The position numbers and the translations under genes were made by a program. From Bacteroidota bacterium (GTDB lineage Bacteria; Bacteroidota; Bacteroidia; AKYH767-A; OLB10), in NCBI GenBank assembly GCA_016709725.1, contig JADJMG010000008.1, positions 62,001-126,000 on the forward strand: 64,000 nucleotides of DNA, read 5' to 3'. The notes under the pieces were generated by a model, which saw only the letters and a program-made list of their open reading frames with translations, was not told the DNA's origin and searched no databases. Positions 53,885 to 62,722 of this stretch are shown here, one piece after another; position 1 is the first letter of the stretch, and every line of letters starts with the position of its first letter.

Positions 53885-55063
53885 ATGTCAAAAGATCGTT
53901 TCCAGGGCCATGATTATTACCTCATGGATGAGTTACTTACCGAAGAACATCGCCTTGTGCGCGACTCTGTTCGTGAATGGGTAAAACGCGATGTGTCGCC
54001 TATCATTGAAGATTATGCTCAGCGTGCTGAGTTTCCTACACAAATTATAAAAGGATTGGCGGGCATCGGTGCCTTTGGTCCGTACATCCCTGCAGAATAC
54101 GGCGGTGGCGGTATGGATCAAATCTCCTACGGACTCATCATGCAAGAAATTGAGCGTGGTGATTCTGGTGTGAGATCTACTGCCTCTGTACAAAGTTCAC
54201 TCGTGATGTATCCCATCTACACATATGGATCAGAAGAGCAGCGTAAAAAATATTTACCGAAGCTTGCTACTGGAGAGATGATGGGTTGCTTTGGATTAAC
54301 AGAACCTAATCATGGATCCAATCCATCGGGCATGTTAACCAATATTAAAGATGCAGGTGATCATTTTATATTGAATGGTGCAAAGATGTGGATCAGCAAT
54401 GCTCCATTCGCCGACATCGCTGTAGTGTGGGGAAAAGATGAAGAAGGTGTCATTCGCGGAATGGTAGTTGAGCGTGGCATGGAAGGATTTTCTACTCCTG
54501 AAACGCATAATAAATGGTCGTTGCGTGCAAGTGCTACCGGCGAATTAGTTTTCGATAATGTAAAAGTTCCAAAAGCAAATATTTTTCCAAATGTAAAAGG
54601 ACTAAAAGGTCCGTTGGGATGTTTAAATTCTGCTCGTTATGGTATTGCATGGGGTGCGATTGGTGCTGCGATGGATTTTTACGATACTGCACTTCGTTAT
54701 TCTCAAGAGCGTATTCAATTTGGAAAACCCATAGGTGCATTTCAGTTACAACAGAAAAAATTAGCCGAGATGATTACCGAAATCACCAAAGCACAATTGT
54801 TGACATGGAGATTAGGAGTTTTGAAAAATGAGAACCGCGCAACTCCTGGACAAATCAGCATGGCCAAGCGAAACAATGTAAACATGGCATTACAAATTGC
54901 ACGTGAAGCAAGACAAATGTTAGGCAGCATGGGCATCAGCGGTGAATATCCAATTATGCGTCACATGATGAATTTAGAATCAGTAATTACCTATGAAGGA
55001 ACACATGATATCCATTTATTAATTACGGGTATGGATGTAACTGGATTCAATGCTTTCAATTAA
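53885..55063 (+). CDS. gcdH: Acyl-CoA dehydrogenase, glutaryl-CoA dehydrogenase type
   Basis: 392 residues, full length. FAD enzyme of the cytosol that oxidises and decarboxylates glutaryl-CoA to crotonyl-CoA in lysine/tryptophan breakdown. Signatures: MGCFGLTEPNHGSNPSGM (FAD-binding; GCDH has the same TEPNHGSDP), LRASATGELVFDNV, ERIQFGKPIGAFQLQQKKLAEM, and catalytic Glu371 in VITYEGTHDIHLL. The YEGTHDIH and LRAS motifs favour glutaryl-CoA over straight-chain acyl-CoA. No electron-transfer flavoprotein genes nearby. A TATTTTTG box 27 bases upstream (53851-53858) could be its -7 element. Confidence 0.9.
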   Translation: MSKDRFQGHDYYLMDELLTEEHRLVRDSVREWVKRDVSPIIEDYAQRAEFPTQIIKGLAGIGAFGPYIPAEYGGGGMDQISYGLIMQEIERGDSGVRSTASVQSSLVMYPIYTYGSEEQRKKYLPKLATGEMMGCFGLTEPNHGSNPSGMLTNIKDAGDHFILNGAKMWISNAPFADIAVVWGKDEEGVIRGMVVERGMEGFSTPETHNKWSLRASATGELVFDNVKVPKANIFPNVKGLKGPLGCLNSARYGIAWGAIGAAMDFYDTALRYSQERIQFGKPIGAFQLQQKKLAEMITEITKAQLLTWRLGVLKNENRATPGQISMAKRNNVNMALQIAREARQMLGSMGISGEYPIMRHMMNLESVITYEGTHDIHLLITGMDVTGFNAFN

Positions 55064-55115
55064 TTTTTTTCCTGCTGATGGTAGGAAAGTAAAATAAAAT
55101 TCAAATAATAATAGG

Positions 55116-55148
55116 AACCTCGGATGTAAAAATTCGGGGTTTCTTTTT
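55116..55148 (+). terminator. Terminator after the glutaryl-CoA dehydrogenase gene
   Basis: A 10-bp stem AACCTCGGAT/ATTCGGGGTT with two G-T wobbles, loop GTAAAA, followed by TCTTTTTTT. Next to it, 55158-55179 repeats ACAAGCT three times. Confidence 0.75.
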
Positions 55149-55207
55149 TTCTTTCGTACAAGCTACAAGCTACAAGCTGTCACGCTACAAAATTTAAATA
55201 ATAATAA

Positions 55208-55561
55208 TTACAAAGAATAATTTTCTTCCCAGGCGTTATAAAGTTCGTTCAGGTAAAGATTTTCTTTGGGGGTGATGTTTTTATCGGCAATAACCAGTTT
55301 TACGGCAAAATCAATAAAGTGGGAACGTTCATCAGCGGTTGAGTCCATATAAAAATCGTTCATGGCATTATTAAAATGGATGGGATAATCGGATGGATCC
55401 ATTTGGCTTAAAACCTCCATTTGGTCGTCCAAATTCATTTTTGGAGGAAAATTTTCAATAATATAATCGCGAATTACCTGATCTTCTTTTCCATTAAAAT
55501 GCTCATCTACAGCGGATAAGATCATTAACATATGGTAGCCAGCAATAGCTTTACTTTTCAT
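55208..55561 (-). CDS. TerB-like helical protein
   Basis: 117 residues, all alpha, no signal peptide. The C-terminal VIADKNITPKENLYLNELYNAWE has the acidic D-x-x-I-x-x-x-E pattern that in TerB-like proteins binds a metal; a related segment, LSAVDEHFNGKEDQVIRDYI, lies near the N-terminus. TerB was named for tellurite resistance, but stand-alone small members have no known role. Family call is by pattern only. Confidence 0.6.
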   Translation of the reverse strand: MKSKAIAGYHMLMILSAVDEHFNGKEDQVIRDYIIENFPPKMNLDDQMEVLSQMDPSDYPIHFNNAMNDFYMDSTADERSHFIDFAVKLVIADKNITPKENLYLNELYNAWEENYSL

Positions 55562-55763
55562 GACATAAAATAATTAGAGTAGCTAAAGTACGACAACTAA
55601 ATTGGTATTCCTCTAAAAATCATCAATTTCTGTCAATTATTAGGTTAAAGTGCACAAATTTGATCCTCAAGTGCAACCAAAAGGACTTTACGGCGTTAAG
55701 CAGAAAGAATTAAAATCATAGGGTTGGAAAAACATAATTCACTATGTTTGCACCCGCTCAAAT

Positions 55764-55834
55764 GGTCGCGTGGCCGAGCGGTTAGGCAGAGGTCTGCAAA
55801 ACCTTGTACAGCAGTTCGAATCTGCTCGCGACCT
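55764..55834 (+). tRNA. tRNA-Cys (GCA)
   Basis: 71 nt. Acceptor stem GGTCGCG/CGCGACC with discriminator T, D-arm GCC-GAGCGGTTAG-GC, anticodon loop TCTGCAAA-type with anticodon GCA, T-arm CAGCAGTTCGAATCTGCTC with the TTCGAAT loop. No CCA encoded. Discriminator U and GCA anticodon are the identity elements of Cys. An own terminator follows, and the 3' end is copied three times downstream. Confidence 0.96.
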
Positions 55835-55843
55835 CAACGAAAA

Positions 55844-55879
55844 GCCCCTTATTCAACGAAAGTTGAATCGGGGGTTTTT
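55844..55879 (+). terminator. Terminator of tRNA-Cys
   Basis: CCCC-TT-ATTCAAC, tetraloop GAAA, GTTGAAT-C-GGGGG, then TTTTT. It begins 9 bases after the tRNA. Confidence 0.85.
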
Positions 55880-55880
55880 C

Positions 55881-56260
55881 TTTTTGTGACCATGCAAGTT
55901 TACTTGCAAATGGGCAACAAAAAGAAAAATCCACGGCCAAGCCAAAGGCTTGGGTGAGGGGGATTTGTTGGTGGAGCCCCTTGATCGCGAGGCCTGCTTG
56001 CAGGACTCGCACTCTGCTCGCGACCTCAACAAAAACGTCCCTGTCCCGCTCCGCGGATGGGGATTTTTGTTTTTGTGACCATGCAAGTTTACTTGCAAAT
56101 GGGCAACAAAGCCCCAGCGGGACCAGTTGCACTTGCAAATGGGCAACAAAAAGAAAAATCCATGGCCAAGCCAAAAGCTTGGGTGAGGGGTTTTTGTTGG
56201 TGGAGCCCCCTTGATCGCGAGGCCTGCTTGCAGGACTCGCACTCTGCTCGCGACCTCAAC
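55881..56260. repeat. Two tandem copies of a tRNA-Cys-tail repeat (hairpin-rich)
   Basis: A 41-base segment is identical at 55881-55921 and 56070-56110. Each is followed by palindromes (GCAAGT-TT-ACTTGC; AAGCC-AAA-GGCTT; GCGAGGCCTGC-TT-GCAGGACTCGC) and by an exact 18-base copy of the tRNA-Cys 3' end plus flank (TCTGCTCGCGACCTCAAC at 56013-56030 and 56243-56260). Between copies lies a hairpin with T-run (near 56036-56070) in the place of the tRNA terminator. Copy 2 has an extra partial duplication around 56111-56160. Open frames here follow the repeat and are not genes. Confidence 0.85.
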
Positions 56261-56546
56261 AATAATACTCTTTTCAACTTCGTTTTATGGGGGCAATTCT
56301 TTTCTGTTAATCTAAGTTTATCGATGTCATAGTATACATAACTTACAAATAGACGGCAAAAAGAAAAACCCGTATACAAGCACTCCTAAAAAATCAATTA
56401 CAAAACAATAGATTTTCCTTACAACATATTGTGCACTAATTTCTGAAATTTAATATATAAGTAACCATCACATTAAATTGTTTCAATAAACCTATAGTTA
56501 GAATTACTTACTGATTGCATTAATTATTCAACTAAAAAAAACAACC

Positions 56547-57418
56547 ATGAAGAAACAAATTTCAAAACTGATTATTCTAACACTGATCTTAGGATTTGGA
56601 TCTTGTAAAAAAGACGATTCCAGTAGCAGCCCAACTACTACTGCAAGTGTAATGAGTGCGAAAATAGACGGAGTGAGTTGGACTTCTCTAAGTAATCAGA
56701 CAACAAGCAGTATCTTGAATCATGCTTCCACTTGCACCGGAATTGCGGCAGATTCATCAAGAATTAATTTCAACATACTCCAAAATGTAGCCCTAAATGG
56801 AACTTATAATATTGGATTTACAAGTGGAAATGTGGCTACTTATGCTACAACTTCTACATCTGTAGTTTGGCTTTCTAATGGAGACCCAACTTGCACTGGA
56901 ACATTAAAAGTTACGGGTTTAAACCCAACTACAAAACGCATTTCAGGAACTTTCTCTTTCAAAGGATATCGGGCTTCAGACAATACCTATAAAAATATTA
57001 CTACAGGCGTATTTACAAATGTACCTTATCAAACAGGAATTTCAAACGGAAGCAACACATTCAATGTAAAAATTGACAATGTAAATTGGGTCCCTACTTT
57101 TATTACGGGATATTCAAGTATTGGCTTTATAAATGTTGAAGCCTCAGGTTTAGGATTAGACAAATCAGTTCTTTTATTTTTCCAGATACTATTATGGCTG
57201 GTACTTACTCGCTTGGCGGACCTAATTCTTTTAATGCGTACTATTCACCTGACACAATTTCTACTTTTATTGCTACAAATGGAACACTTAGTATTAGTTC
57301 ACATAATACAACAACGAAAAAGATAATTGGGACATTTAATTTTAATGCAGTCGATGCTATCGGAGGAGTCACAACTCATTCAATTACCAATGGTGCTTTC
57401 AATATAATTTACAATTAG
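56547..57418 (+). CDS. Lipoprotein, DUF6252-like (one frame break)
   Basis: Reconstructed as 290 residues. Lipobox GFGSC (Cys20), then KKDDSSSS. Two similar halves are visible: KIDGVSWTSLSNQT to SGTFSFKGYRASDN and KIDNVNWVPTFITG to IGTFNFNAVDAIGG, each of about 125 residues and ending in a THSITNGAFNI-type strand. This pattern fits DUF6252, whose role is unknown. The frame breaks in a T5 tract (57177-57181); one more T joins 56547-57200 to the part ending at 57418. Lies directly after the tRNA-tail repeats. Confidence 0.68.
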
Positions 57419-57524
57419 CGCCATAAAATTAATTACGCTTTGAGCTTCAATTACCCCCCCATTCAAATAATGAATCGGGGGGGGTTAATTTTGAGTATAT
57501 GAAAGTTTATCCACCAAACAGGTA

Positions 57525-57657
57525 TTTTTGCTTGTAAATGGGCGAACAGTAAAAAGCATAGGCCAATCCTTATGGCATAGTTGAGGGGGATTGGTTGGTG
57601 GAGCCCCTTGAGTGCGAGGCCTGCAAGCAGGCCTCGCACTCTGCTCGCGACCTCAAC
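57525..57657. repeat. Diverged third copy of the tRNA-Cys-tail repeat
   Basis: Aligns with the copies at 55881-56260: GCTTGTAAATGGGC, then GGTTGGTGGAGCCCCTTGA, then a perfect palindrome GTGCGAGGCCTGC-AA-GCAGGCCTCGCAC (in the other copies GCGAGGCCTGC-TT-GCAGGACTCGC). It ends with the 18-base tRNA tail at 57640-57657. The loop and stem differ but pairing is kept. Confidence 0.8.
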
Positions 57658-58168
57658 ATTATTTCGCTGCATCCGTGGGCAAAACCTTTTTTTAAGAATT
57701 AATACACTTAAATATCAAATGCAATTGATTTTAAATTTTGAGCAACCAACATAAGATCTCGCAAATCCAATCATTTTATATGCTTCTCAATAATTTTTTC
57801 ATTTCAATTTTAATCAAACATTTTTTTAATCAATCGAAAATTCCAAAAGAAAAAACGTATTCCGTCTAATCGATTGCAAAATTGGAATTATCGCTTCGCA
57901 ATTCTATTTAAAAAGAATGAAATCTCAACCGAGCATGATTTCTTCCATTATATCAAAAGCAATTTCAAATTCATTTATAAAATCACAAATTGACTTTCAG
58001 CATAAGTTAAAGTACTAAGTAACATCTTCTTCTTTAGTGTAGAAGATTAATTGGAGACCGTCTAACCTTTTAAAATACCCTTGATAAAATTGCAGAATGT
58101 GGGAATAATGTAAATAATAGAATTTATTGTGTAACGGATCATCATCCTTTTAGCATCAACTTTGCAAA
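57658..58168. other. AT-rich intergenic stretch
   Basis: About 510 bases without coding character or strong hairpin. It separates the repeat region from the barrel genes. No promoter box that I would defend. Confidence 0.5.
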
Positions 58169-58786
58169 ATGAAATATCCTCTACTCATGAATAAACTAAA
58201 ATTAATTACAAGTTGCTTCGTACTTATTGTTTCCATAACGATAAGTAATTCTATATCCTGTTTTGCACAAGAAACCACACAAAACAACTCTTATGGCAAA
58301 ACGCTAAACCTAGGTCTTGGAATTGGGGGCTATGCAGGCTACTATGGTTATGCGGGGAGAACATTACCTGTGTTACATTTGAACTATGAGCTTGATGTTG
58401 CAAAAGATTTTACCCTAGCTCCATTTATTAGCTATTATTCTTTCAGCAGAAGTTATTACTACGGAAATAATTCGCTCAATCACCCATTTAAAAATTATAC
58501 GTATCGCGAAGTAGTAGTTCCGATTGGAGTAAAAGGCACCTACTATTTCGATGATATCTTAAATGCAAATTCGAAATGGGATTTTTATTTAGCCAGTTCG
58601 CTTGGATTTGCGATCGTCTCACGTTCATGGGACAATGATTATTATGGAGACAAAAATTATTTCCGTCATGGAAATTCTTTATTTCTTGACTTTCACATCG
58701 GCACGGAGTATCATCTATCAAAACGCGTCGGACTATTTCTTGATCTCTCAACCGGAGTATCGACACTTGGGCTAGCCATACATTAA
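58169..58786 (+). CDS. Small outer-membrane beta-barrel protein
   Basis: 205 residues (199 if started at the second Met). Signal peptide LITSCFVLIVSITISNSISCFAQ. Mature part has alternating strands with GIGGYAGYYGYAG, VVVPIGVKGTYYFDD, DFYLASSLGFAIVS and FHIGTEYHLSKRVGLFLDLS, close to the PorT/OmpW-like small barrels of Bacteroidota, ending GVSTLGLAIH. Function unknown. Same direction as the next barrel gene, 83 bases apart. Confidence 0.72.
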   Translation: MKYPLLMNKLKLITSCFVLIVSITISNSISCFAQETTQNNSYGKTLNLGLGIGGYAGYYGYAGRTLPVLHLNYELDVAKDFTLAPFISYYSFSRSYYYGNNSLNHPFKNYTYREVVVPIGVKGTYYFDDILNANSKWDFYLASSLGFAIVSRSWDNDYYGDKNYFRHGNSLFLDFHIGTEYHLSKRVGLFLDLSTGVSTLGLAIH

Positions 58787-58869
58787 TTCAATCTAAAAAA
58801 TATTCAGAAACTATTTTTAATAAAAAAACTATTAATCAAAGTTTTTAATCCAATCAAACCAAAAAAAAC

Positions 58870-59531
58870 ATGAAAACTTCAAAATTAATTGCACTGATCG
58901 TAATAGCGCTCTTTGCAACAAGTATCCAAAGTACTGCACAAGATTCGACTAGAGTTAGAGAGAAATATCCAATTTGGTACGGTGTAAAAGCGGGAATTAA
59001 TTTTGCCGATCTACACACGAAAAACAGCGACGAATCTAAAATGCTAGTAGGATTCAACGTAGGTGGATTTGCAAAATTACCACTCTACAAAATGATAGCT
59101 ATACAACCTGAGATTTATTACACGACTAAAGGATCGGAAGTAACCTACAACAATCTTATTGCACAGGGCACAGCAAAGTTCACATTAAACTATATTGAAA
59201 TTCCGTTATTACTCATCGTGAATCTCAATGAAAATTTCAATGTTTATGCGGGTCCTTATGCATCTGCATTAATTAGTGGAAAAGTAAAGAACAAATCAAA
59301 CACCGTACTCTTTGATTACGAACATAACATCAAAAGAGAGGATTATAGCGATTATGATCTTGGAATTATAGTGGGTGGTGGTGTTGACATTGGCAGAATT
59401 GGAATTGGTGGAAGATATTGTTACGGTACTAAAACAGTAGGCAAACAAAAGATTTTGCAGGTTCATTAGAGACCTTCCCCGATTCAAAAAACGGAGTTCT
59501 TAACTTTTATGTCTCAGTAGGCTTAAACTAA
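58870..59531 (+). CDS. Porin-family outer-membrane beta-barrel protein (one frame break near the end)
   Basis: Reconstructed as 220 residues. Signal peptide LIALIVIALFATSIQSTAQ. The barrel follows the PorT-type pattern: YGVKAGINFADL, VGFNVGGFAKLPLYKMIAIQPEIYYTTKG, YIEIPLLLIVNLNENFNVYAGPYASALIS and DLGIIVGGGVDIGRIGIGGRY. The frame breaks in an A4 tract (59447-59450). One more A gives DFAGSLETFPDSKNGVLNFYVSVGLN with the expected last strand and a stop at 59529-59531. Without repair, reading ends at 59469 and lacks the terminal strand. Confidence 0.8.
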
Positions 59532-59557
59532 ATATTAACCAATTAAAACATCAAAAA

Positions 59558-59716
59558 ATGAATAATATACTCTATATCATTGCCGTTCTATTAATAATAA
59601 GTTGGGCGATTGGATTCTTTGCATTCAACACAGGTGGTATCATTCATATCTTATTCGTAATTGCCATTATTGCAGTATTGCTTAGGATTATCTCAGGAAA
59701 TAAAATAGTAAAATAA
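59558..59716 (+). CDS. lmo0937-type small membrane protein
   Basis: 52 residues with two hydrophobic helices: MNNILYIIAVLLIISWAIGF, FAFNTGGIIHILFVIAIIAV, then LLRIISGNK. The pattern W-x-x-G-F-F, G-x-x-I-H-x-L matches the small lmo0937/DUF5670 family, whose role is unknown; they often sit beside YtxH genes. Too short for many gene finders but clean. Followed by the YtxH gene 24 bases on. Confidence 0.8.
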   Translation: MNNILYIIAVLLIISWAIGFFAFNTGGIIHILFVIAIIAVLLRIISGNKIVK

Positions 59717-59740
59717 GTTAAATCAAAAACACAAACCATC

Positions 59741-60019
59741 ATGAAAGAAGGAAAAATAGTATTAGGCGTATTAGCAGGATTAGCTGCTGGTGCTGTATTA
59801 GGTATCTTGCTTGCCCCAGATAAAGGCTCAAATACCAGAAAGAAGATTACCGGAAAAGGTTCAAAGTATATTGATGATATTAAAGAAAAATTAAATGATG
59901 TTTATCATTCAATTCTTGATAAAACGGAGTCAGTAATTGATTCTGGAGAAGATATGGCGAACAAAGCGAAATCGAAAACAGAAGATTATCGTAAAGCGAC
60001 GCATAACGCTACTTCGTAG
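59741..60019 (+). CDS. YtxH-type small membrane protein
   Basis: 92 residues. GKIVLGVLAGLAAGAVLGILLAPDKGSNTRKKI is the YtxH signature (one N-terminal helix, LLAPxxGxxTR). A charged coiled tail follows (DIKEKLNDVYHSILDKTESVIDSGED). YtxH proteins are usually stress-induced in Bacillus; in Bacteroidota they accompany holin-like genes as here. Confidence 0.88.
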   Translation: MKEGKIVLGVLAGLAAGAVLGILLAPDKGSNTRKKITGKGSKYIDDIKEKLNDVYHSILDKTESVIDSGEDMANKAKSKTEDYRKATHNATS

Positions 60020-60056
60020 TCCGAGATTTTATTATCTTTAGGCCACTATTTACATT

Positions 60057-60401
60057 ATGCAAGAGGATCCTACATCGGCAGAACAACTCATTGACAAGGC
60101 GGAAGCTTATGGCAAGACAACGTTAGAGTTGATTCGTTTAAAATCAATTGACAAAACTGCCGATGTATTATCTTATTTAGCGGGTTATTTTATACTTTTC
60201 ATCTTCATGGCCGTTTTTGCAATGCTACTTAATATTGGAATTGCACTTTGGATTGGAGAGTTATTAGGTAAAGCTTATTATGGATTTTTAATTGTAGCTG
60301 GCTTCTATGGAATTCTTTCTATTTGTTTTTATGCCTTCAGAAATGATTGGATTAAAGATCCTCTGAACAATGCGATCATTAACCGTTTCTTGAAAAAATA
60401 G
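60057..60401 (+). CDS. Phage holin-like (superfamily III/DUF1469-type) membrane protein
   Basis: 114 residues. An N-terminal amphipathic helix (AEQLIDKAEAYGKTTLELIRLKSIDKTADVLSYLAG) is followed by two membrane helices (YFILFIFMAVFAMLLNIGIALWIGELLG and AYYGFLIVAGFYGILSICFYAF), the layout of DUF1469/holin_3_6. Despite the name, no phage genes are near, and a role in envelope homeostasis is more likely. Between YtxH (37 bases upstream) and a gene 5 bases downstream. Confidence 0.82.
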   Translation: MQEDPTSAEQLIDKAEAYGKTTLELIRLKSIDKTADVLSYLAGYFILFIFMAVFAMLLNIGIALWIGELLGKAYYGFLIVAGFYGILSICFYAFRNDWIKDPLNNAIINRFLKK

Positions 60402-60406
60402 CGATT

Positions 60407-60823
60407 ATGAAATCTCCCTCCGCCGCTGAGCTTCTAAGTATCGAAATTGCTGCCCTTGAAAAAAAACAAGAGGCGGAATTACTAGAGTTGAAACAATCGT
60501 TACGTGATAAATACGAAAGTCTCAAACCCATTAATATAATTAAAAGGACATTCTCTCAACTCACCAGCTCTGACGATGTGAAGAATTCTATAGTGAGTGA
60601 GATTGCAGGTATTACCGCCGGAGCACTTTCAAGCAAACTGCTTTTCGGCAAATCAAAAAATCCATTAAAAGTTATTGGTGGATTGCTTTTTCAATTTTTG
60701 GTAGCAACTTATGTTTCTAAAAAGGAAATATCCATAGATAAAATTACAGAAAAGCTTTCCAATTTTTTTTCCGGAAAGATGAATCAAGAAGAGGAAGAGG
60801 AAGAAGAAAAAAAAGAAGTTTGA
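60407..60823 (+). CDS. Hypothetical protein of the YtxH-holin cluster
   Basis: 138 residues. N-terminal coiled coil (IEIAALEKKQEAELLELKQSLRDKYESL), a hydrophobic middle (IVSEIAGITAGALSSKLLFG, VIGGLLFQFLVATYVS), and an acidic tail (NQEEEEEEEKKE). Starts 5 bases after the holin-like gene, so co-translated. Such proteins with the start AELLSIEIAALEKKQ recur in this cluster in Bacteroidota but have no named function. Confidence 0.72.
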   Translation: MKSPSAAELLSIEIAALEKKQEAELLELKQSLRDKYESLKPINIIKRTFSQLTSSDDVKNSIVSEIAGITAGALSSKLLFGKSKNPLKVIGGLLFQFLVATYVSKKEISIDKITEKLSNFFSGKMNQEEEEEEEKKEV

Positions 60824-60913
60824 GTTTTTTAGGTTTACTAATTTATCAACTCCTTAACCTGCGCTTGATTCATAAGGTAATGCGGTTTGTGATTTCAAAT
60901 ATCCTTGATGAGA

Positions 60914-61296
60914 TCACTCTCTCTCAAAAAATTCTTCCAGCTCACCGAAATACGATTCTTTCCATCCATCGGTAATATCATCAAATGCTTCATCGGGAAT
61001 ATTGGTGTGAATTAGTTCGGCTGAAGTCCCGTGTTTATGCGGATGCAATTTGATCGTTACTATAGACGCTTCTTCCTGATCACCGAAATACCACTGTTGC
61101 ACAATTTTTTTATTGGGCTCAAACTCTAAATTCTTTCCGGTAATACTTCCTCCCACATGCTGAACTCAGATCCAGGCTCTGTCGACATTACCGCTTCTTC
61201 ACCGGTCCAAAGTTGAATGGTGAGCGGATTCGTGATAGCAGCGAATACATCTGATGGTTCGGCTGGTATGATGAAATATGATTTGAAATTTTTCAT
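60914..61296 (-). CDS. AHSA1/SRPBCC-type protein (one frame break)
   Basis: Reconstructed as 127 residues from the ATG at 61296: MKNFKSYFIIPAEPSDVFAAITN is the SRPBCC start. The frame breaks in a G3 tract (C run 61152-61154); a fourth G gives FSMWGGSITGKNLEFEPNKKIVQQW, the pattern typical of AHSA1 domains. The end DDITDGWKESYFGELEEFFERE is the C-terminal helix. Intact piece alone is 60914-61156. Ligand unknown. Confidence 0.75.
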
Positions 61297-61304
61297 GCTG
61301 GAAG

Positions 61305-61342
61305 TTGGATGTTAGATGTTGGATGTTGGATGTTGGATGTTG
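61305..61342. repeat. 7-bp tandem repeat (TTGGATG)
   Basis: Five units of TTGGATG with one variant (TTAGATG) between the SRPBCC gene and the IS3 element. Common low-complexity filler in Bacteroidota, length probably variable. Confidence 0.75.
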
Positions 61343-61384
61343 TGACTTAGCCTGAAATAGGTTGACTTTTTAATTAGATTGTAT

Positions 61385-62300
61385 TTAATGTTGACTTTTT
61401 TCTTTTTTGCTTCTTTTTTCTTTTTTGTTAGCAACTGGCATTTCTGTTAATAATGGATGTGACCATTTATACACAGTCATTTGCGGACGATCTTTTTCAT
61501 CTAGACTGCTAATATACTGTTCGTATTCAACAGGGGTCCTATTACCTAAACTTGAATGTGGTCGTTCATTGTTATAGAGCCATAATATTTGCATTATTTT
61601 CCTCTGAATATTTTCTTCAGTAATCATCTCTGGATTCAAATATTCATACTTTATTGTTCCCTGTACTCGTTCAGCATATGCATTTTCTTGAGGAAGTTTA
61701 CACATGCTAGGAGTCATTTCTAATTCTTTTATTAGTGCTATTTGAAGTTGACTTATATATTGTGTTCCTCTGTCTGAGTGGAAAATACATCCTTTAAATG
61801 TTAATCCATTACGAGCTTTTATTGCCTTTCTCAATGCTACTACATTCTGTTCTGCCCGCAAAGTCTTAGATACATGTAATGCAAGTAATCTACGTGAATA
61901 GACGTCGATAATACATACACCATAATAAGATTTACCTGCAACATCGAAGTAAAAAAATATCTGATTGAAGTGCTTGATTCAATCCATTAAATACTTTTCC
62001 TTCTAAGTGATTATCGAATATTGCCAACTTAGTTGCCCAGGTAGTTCTATGCTTATTCCTTACAATTTGAAGTTTAAAGCCATTGGAAAATCCAATTTGC
62101 TCGAAGTTATCTCTGCCAACTTGCATTGTGTTTTTAACTCTAGAATACATCTTACGACAACTCATTCGCTTGTGATTTTTACGAATTTTGTTACATACTT
62201 TAATGACTTCTTTTGATACACTAGAAATATATTCTTGCCGCAATCTATATTTATAAATTGCTTGTTTACTTATCCCAGCTGCAATATACAAATCCTTCAT
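61385..62300 (-). CDS. IS3-family transposase orfB (DDE integrase), one frame break
   Basis: Reconstructed as 304 residues. N-terminal HTH_21-like region (YIAAGISKQAIYKYRLRQ, NHKRMSCRKMYSRV), then the rve catalytic core: FYFDVAGKSYYGVCIIDVYSRRLLALHV (first Asp), FHSDRGTQYIS (second Asp) and ENAYAERVQGTIKYEYL (Glu), then NNERPHSSLGNRTPVEYE. The frame breaks in an A7 run (61951-61957) with one base too many; pieces alone are 61932-62300 and 61385-61861. Overlaps orfA by 4 bases (ATGA), where IS3 elements shift frame or restart. Confidence 0.9.
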
Positions 62301-62722
62301 TTTGTAGTGGTGGGTGGTTCGTTTTTCGACTCGGAATCGCTCGAGGGCTCCTTTGATAAATTTTTTTTTAAATCTGTCTTAAATTCCTCGTTAGCTAAAT
62401 CAATGATCTTAGAAAGTAAATCTACTTCCATTTGTTTACGACCCAAGGCCGCCTCCAAGTCCTTTATGCGACGTTCTAGTTCTTGGCTGCGATAAGCTTC
62501 GCTTTTATCTTCTACTACCATAACCCTATTTTTTATCAAATGTCGGGAATATCGGTAAATCCAGTTGTAAATGGTTTGAATGCATACTCCTAGCTCATGA
62601 CTGGCTTGTATTACAGTGCATTTGCCTTGCTCCACATCCTTCACAACAGAGCGTTGAACGGCTTCACTGAAGACTCGTCGCTGCTCTAAATACTTTGTTT
62701 TTTTTACTTTTTTCGTTTCCAT
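62297..62722 (-). CDS. IS3-family transposase orfA
   Basis: 141 residues. Helix-turn-helix of the Tnp_1/IS911 type (FSEAVQRSVVKDVEQGKCTVIQASHELGVCIQTIYNWI) binds the terminal repeats. A leucine-rich coiled coil (RSQELERRIKDLEAALGRKQMEVDLLSKIIDLANEE) mediates oligomerisation. The C-terminus is Ser/Thr-rich. Together with orfB it forms the OrfAB transposase. Confidence 0.9.
   Translation of the reverse strand: METKKVKKTKYLEQRRVFSEAVQRSVVKDVEQGKCTVIQASHELGVCIQTIYNWIYRYSRHLIKNRVMVVEDKSEAYRSQELERRIKDLEAALGRKQMEVDLLSKIIDLANEEFKTDLKKNLSKEPSSDSESKNEPPTTTK

Noticed and set aside
55158..55179. ACAAGCT repeats as an origin iteron set
   Set aside because: Only three short units, no replication gene nearby; low-complexity filler.
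55782..56379. Several overlapping open frames on both strands after tRNA-Cys
   Set aside because: They follow the tRNA-tail repeats, have identical segments in each copy, lack start signals and overlap the tRNA itself. Treated as repeat, not genes.
57463..57672. Minus-strand open frame of 69 codons
   Set aside because: It covers the third tRNA-tail repeat and shares its translated words with the frames of the other copies.
60057..60401. Prophage suggested by the holin-like gene
   Set aside because: No other phage gene is near, and this family is common in Bacteroidota envelope clusters with YtxH.
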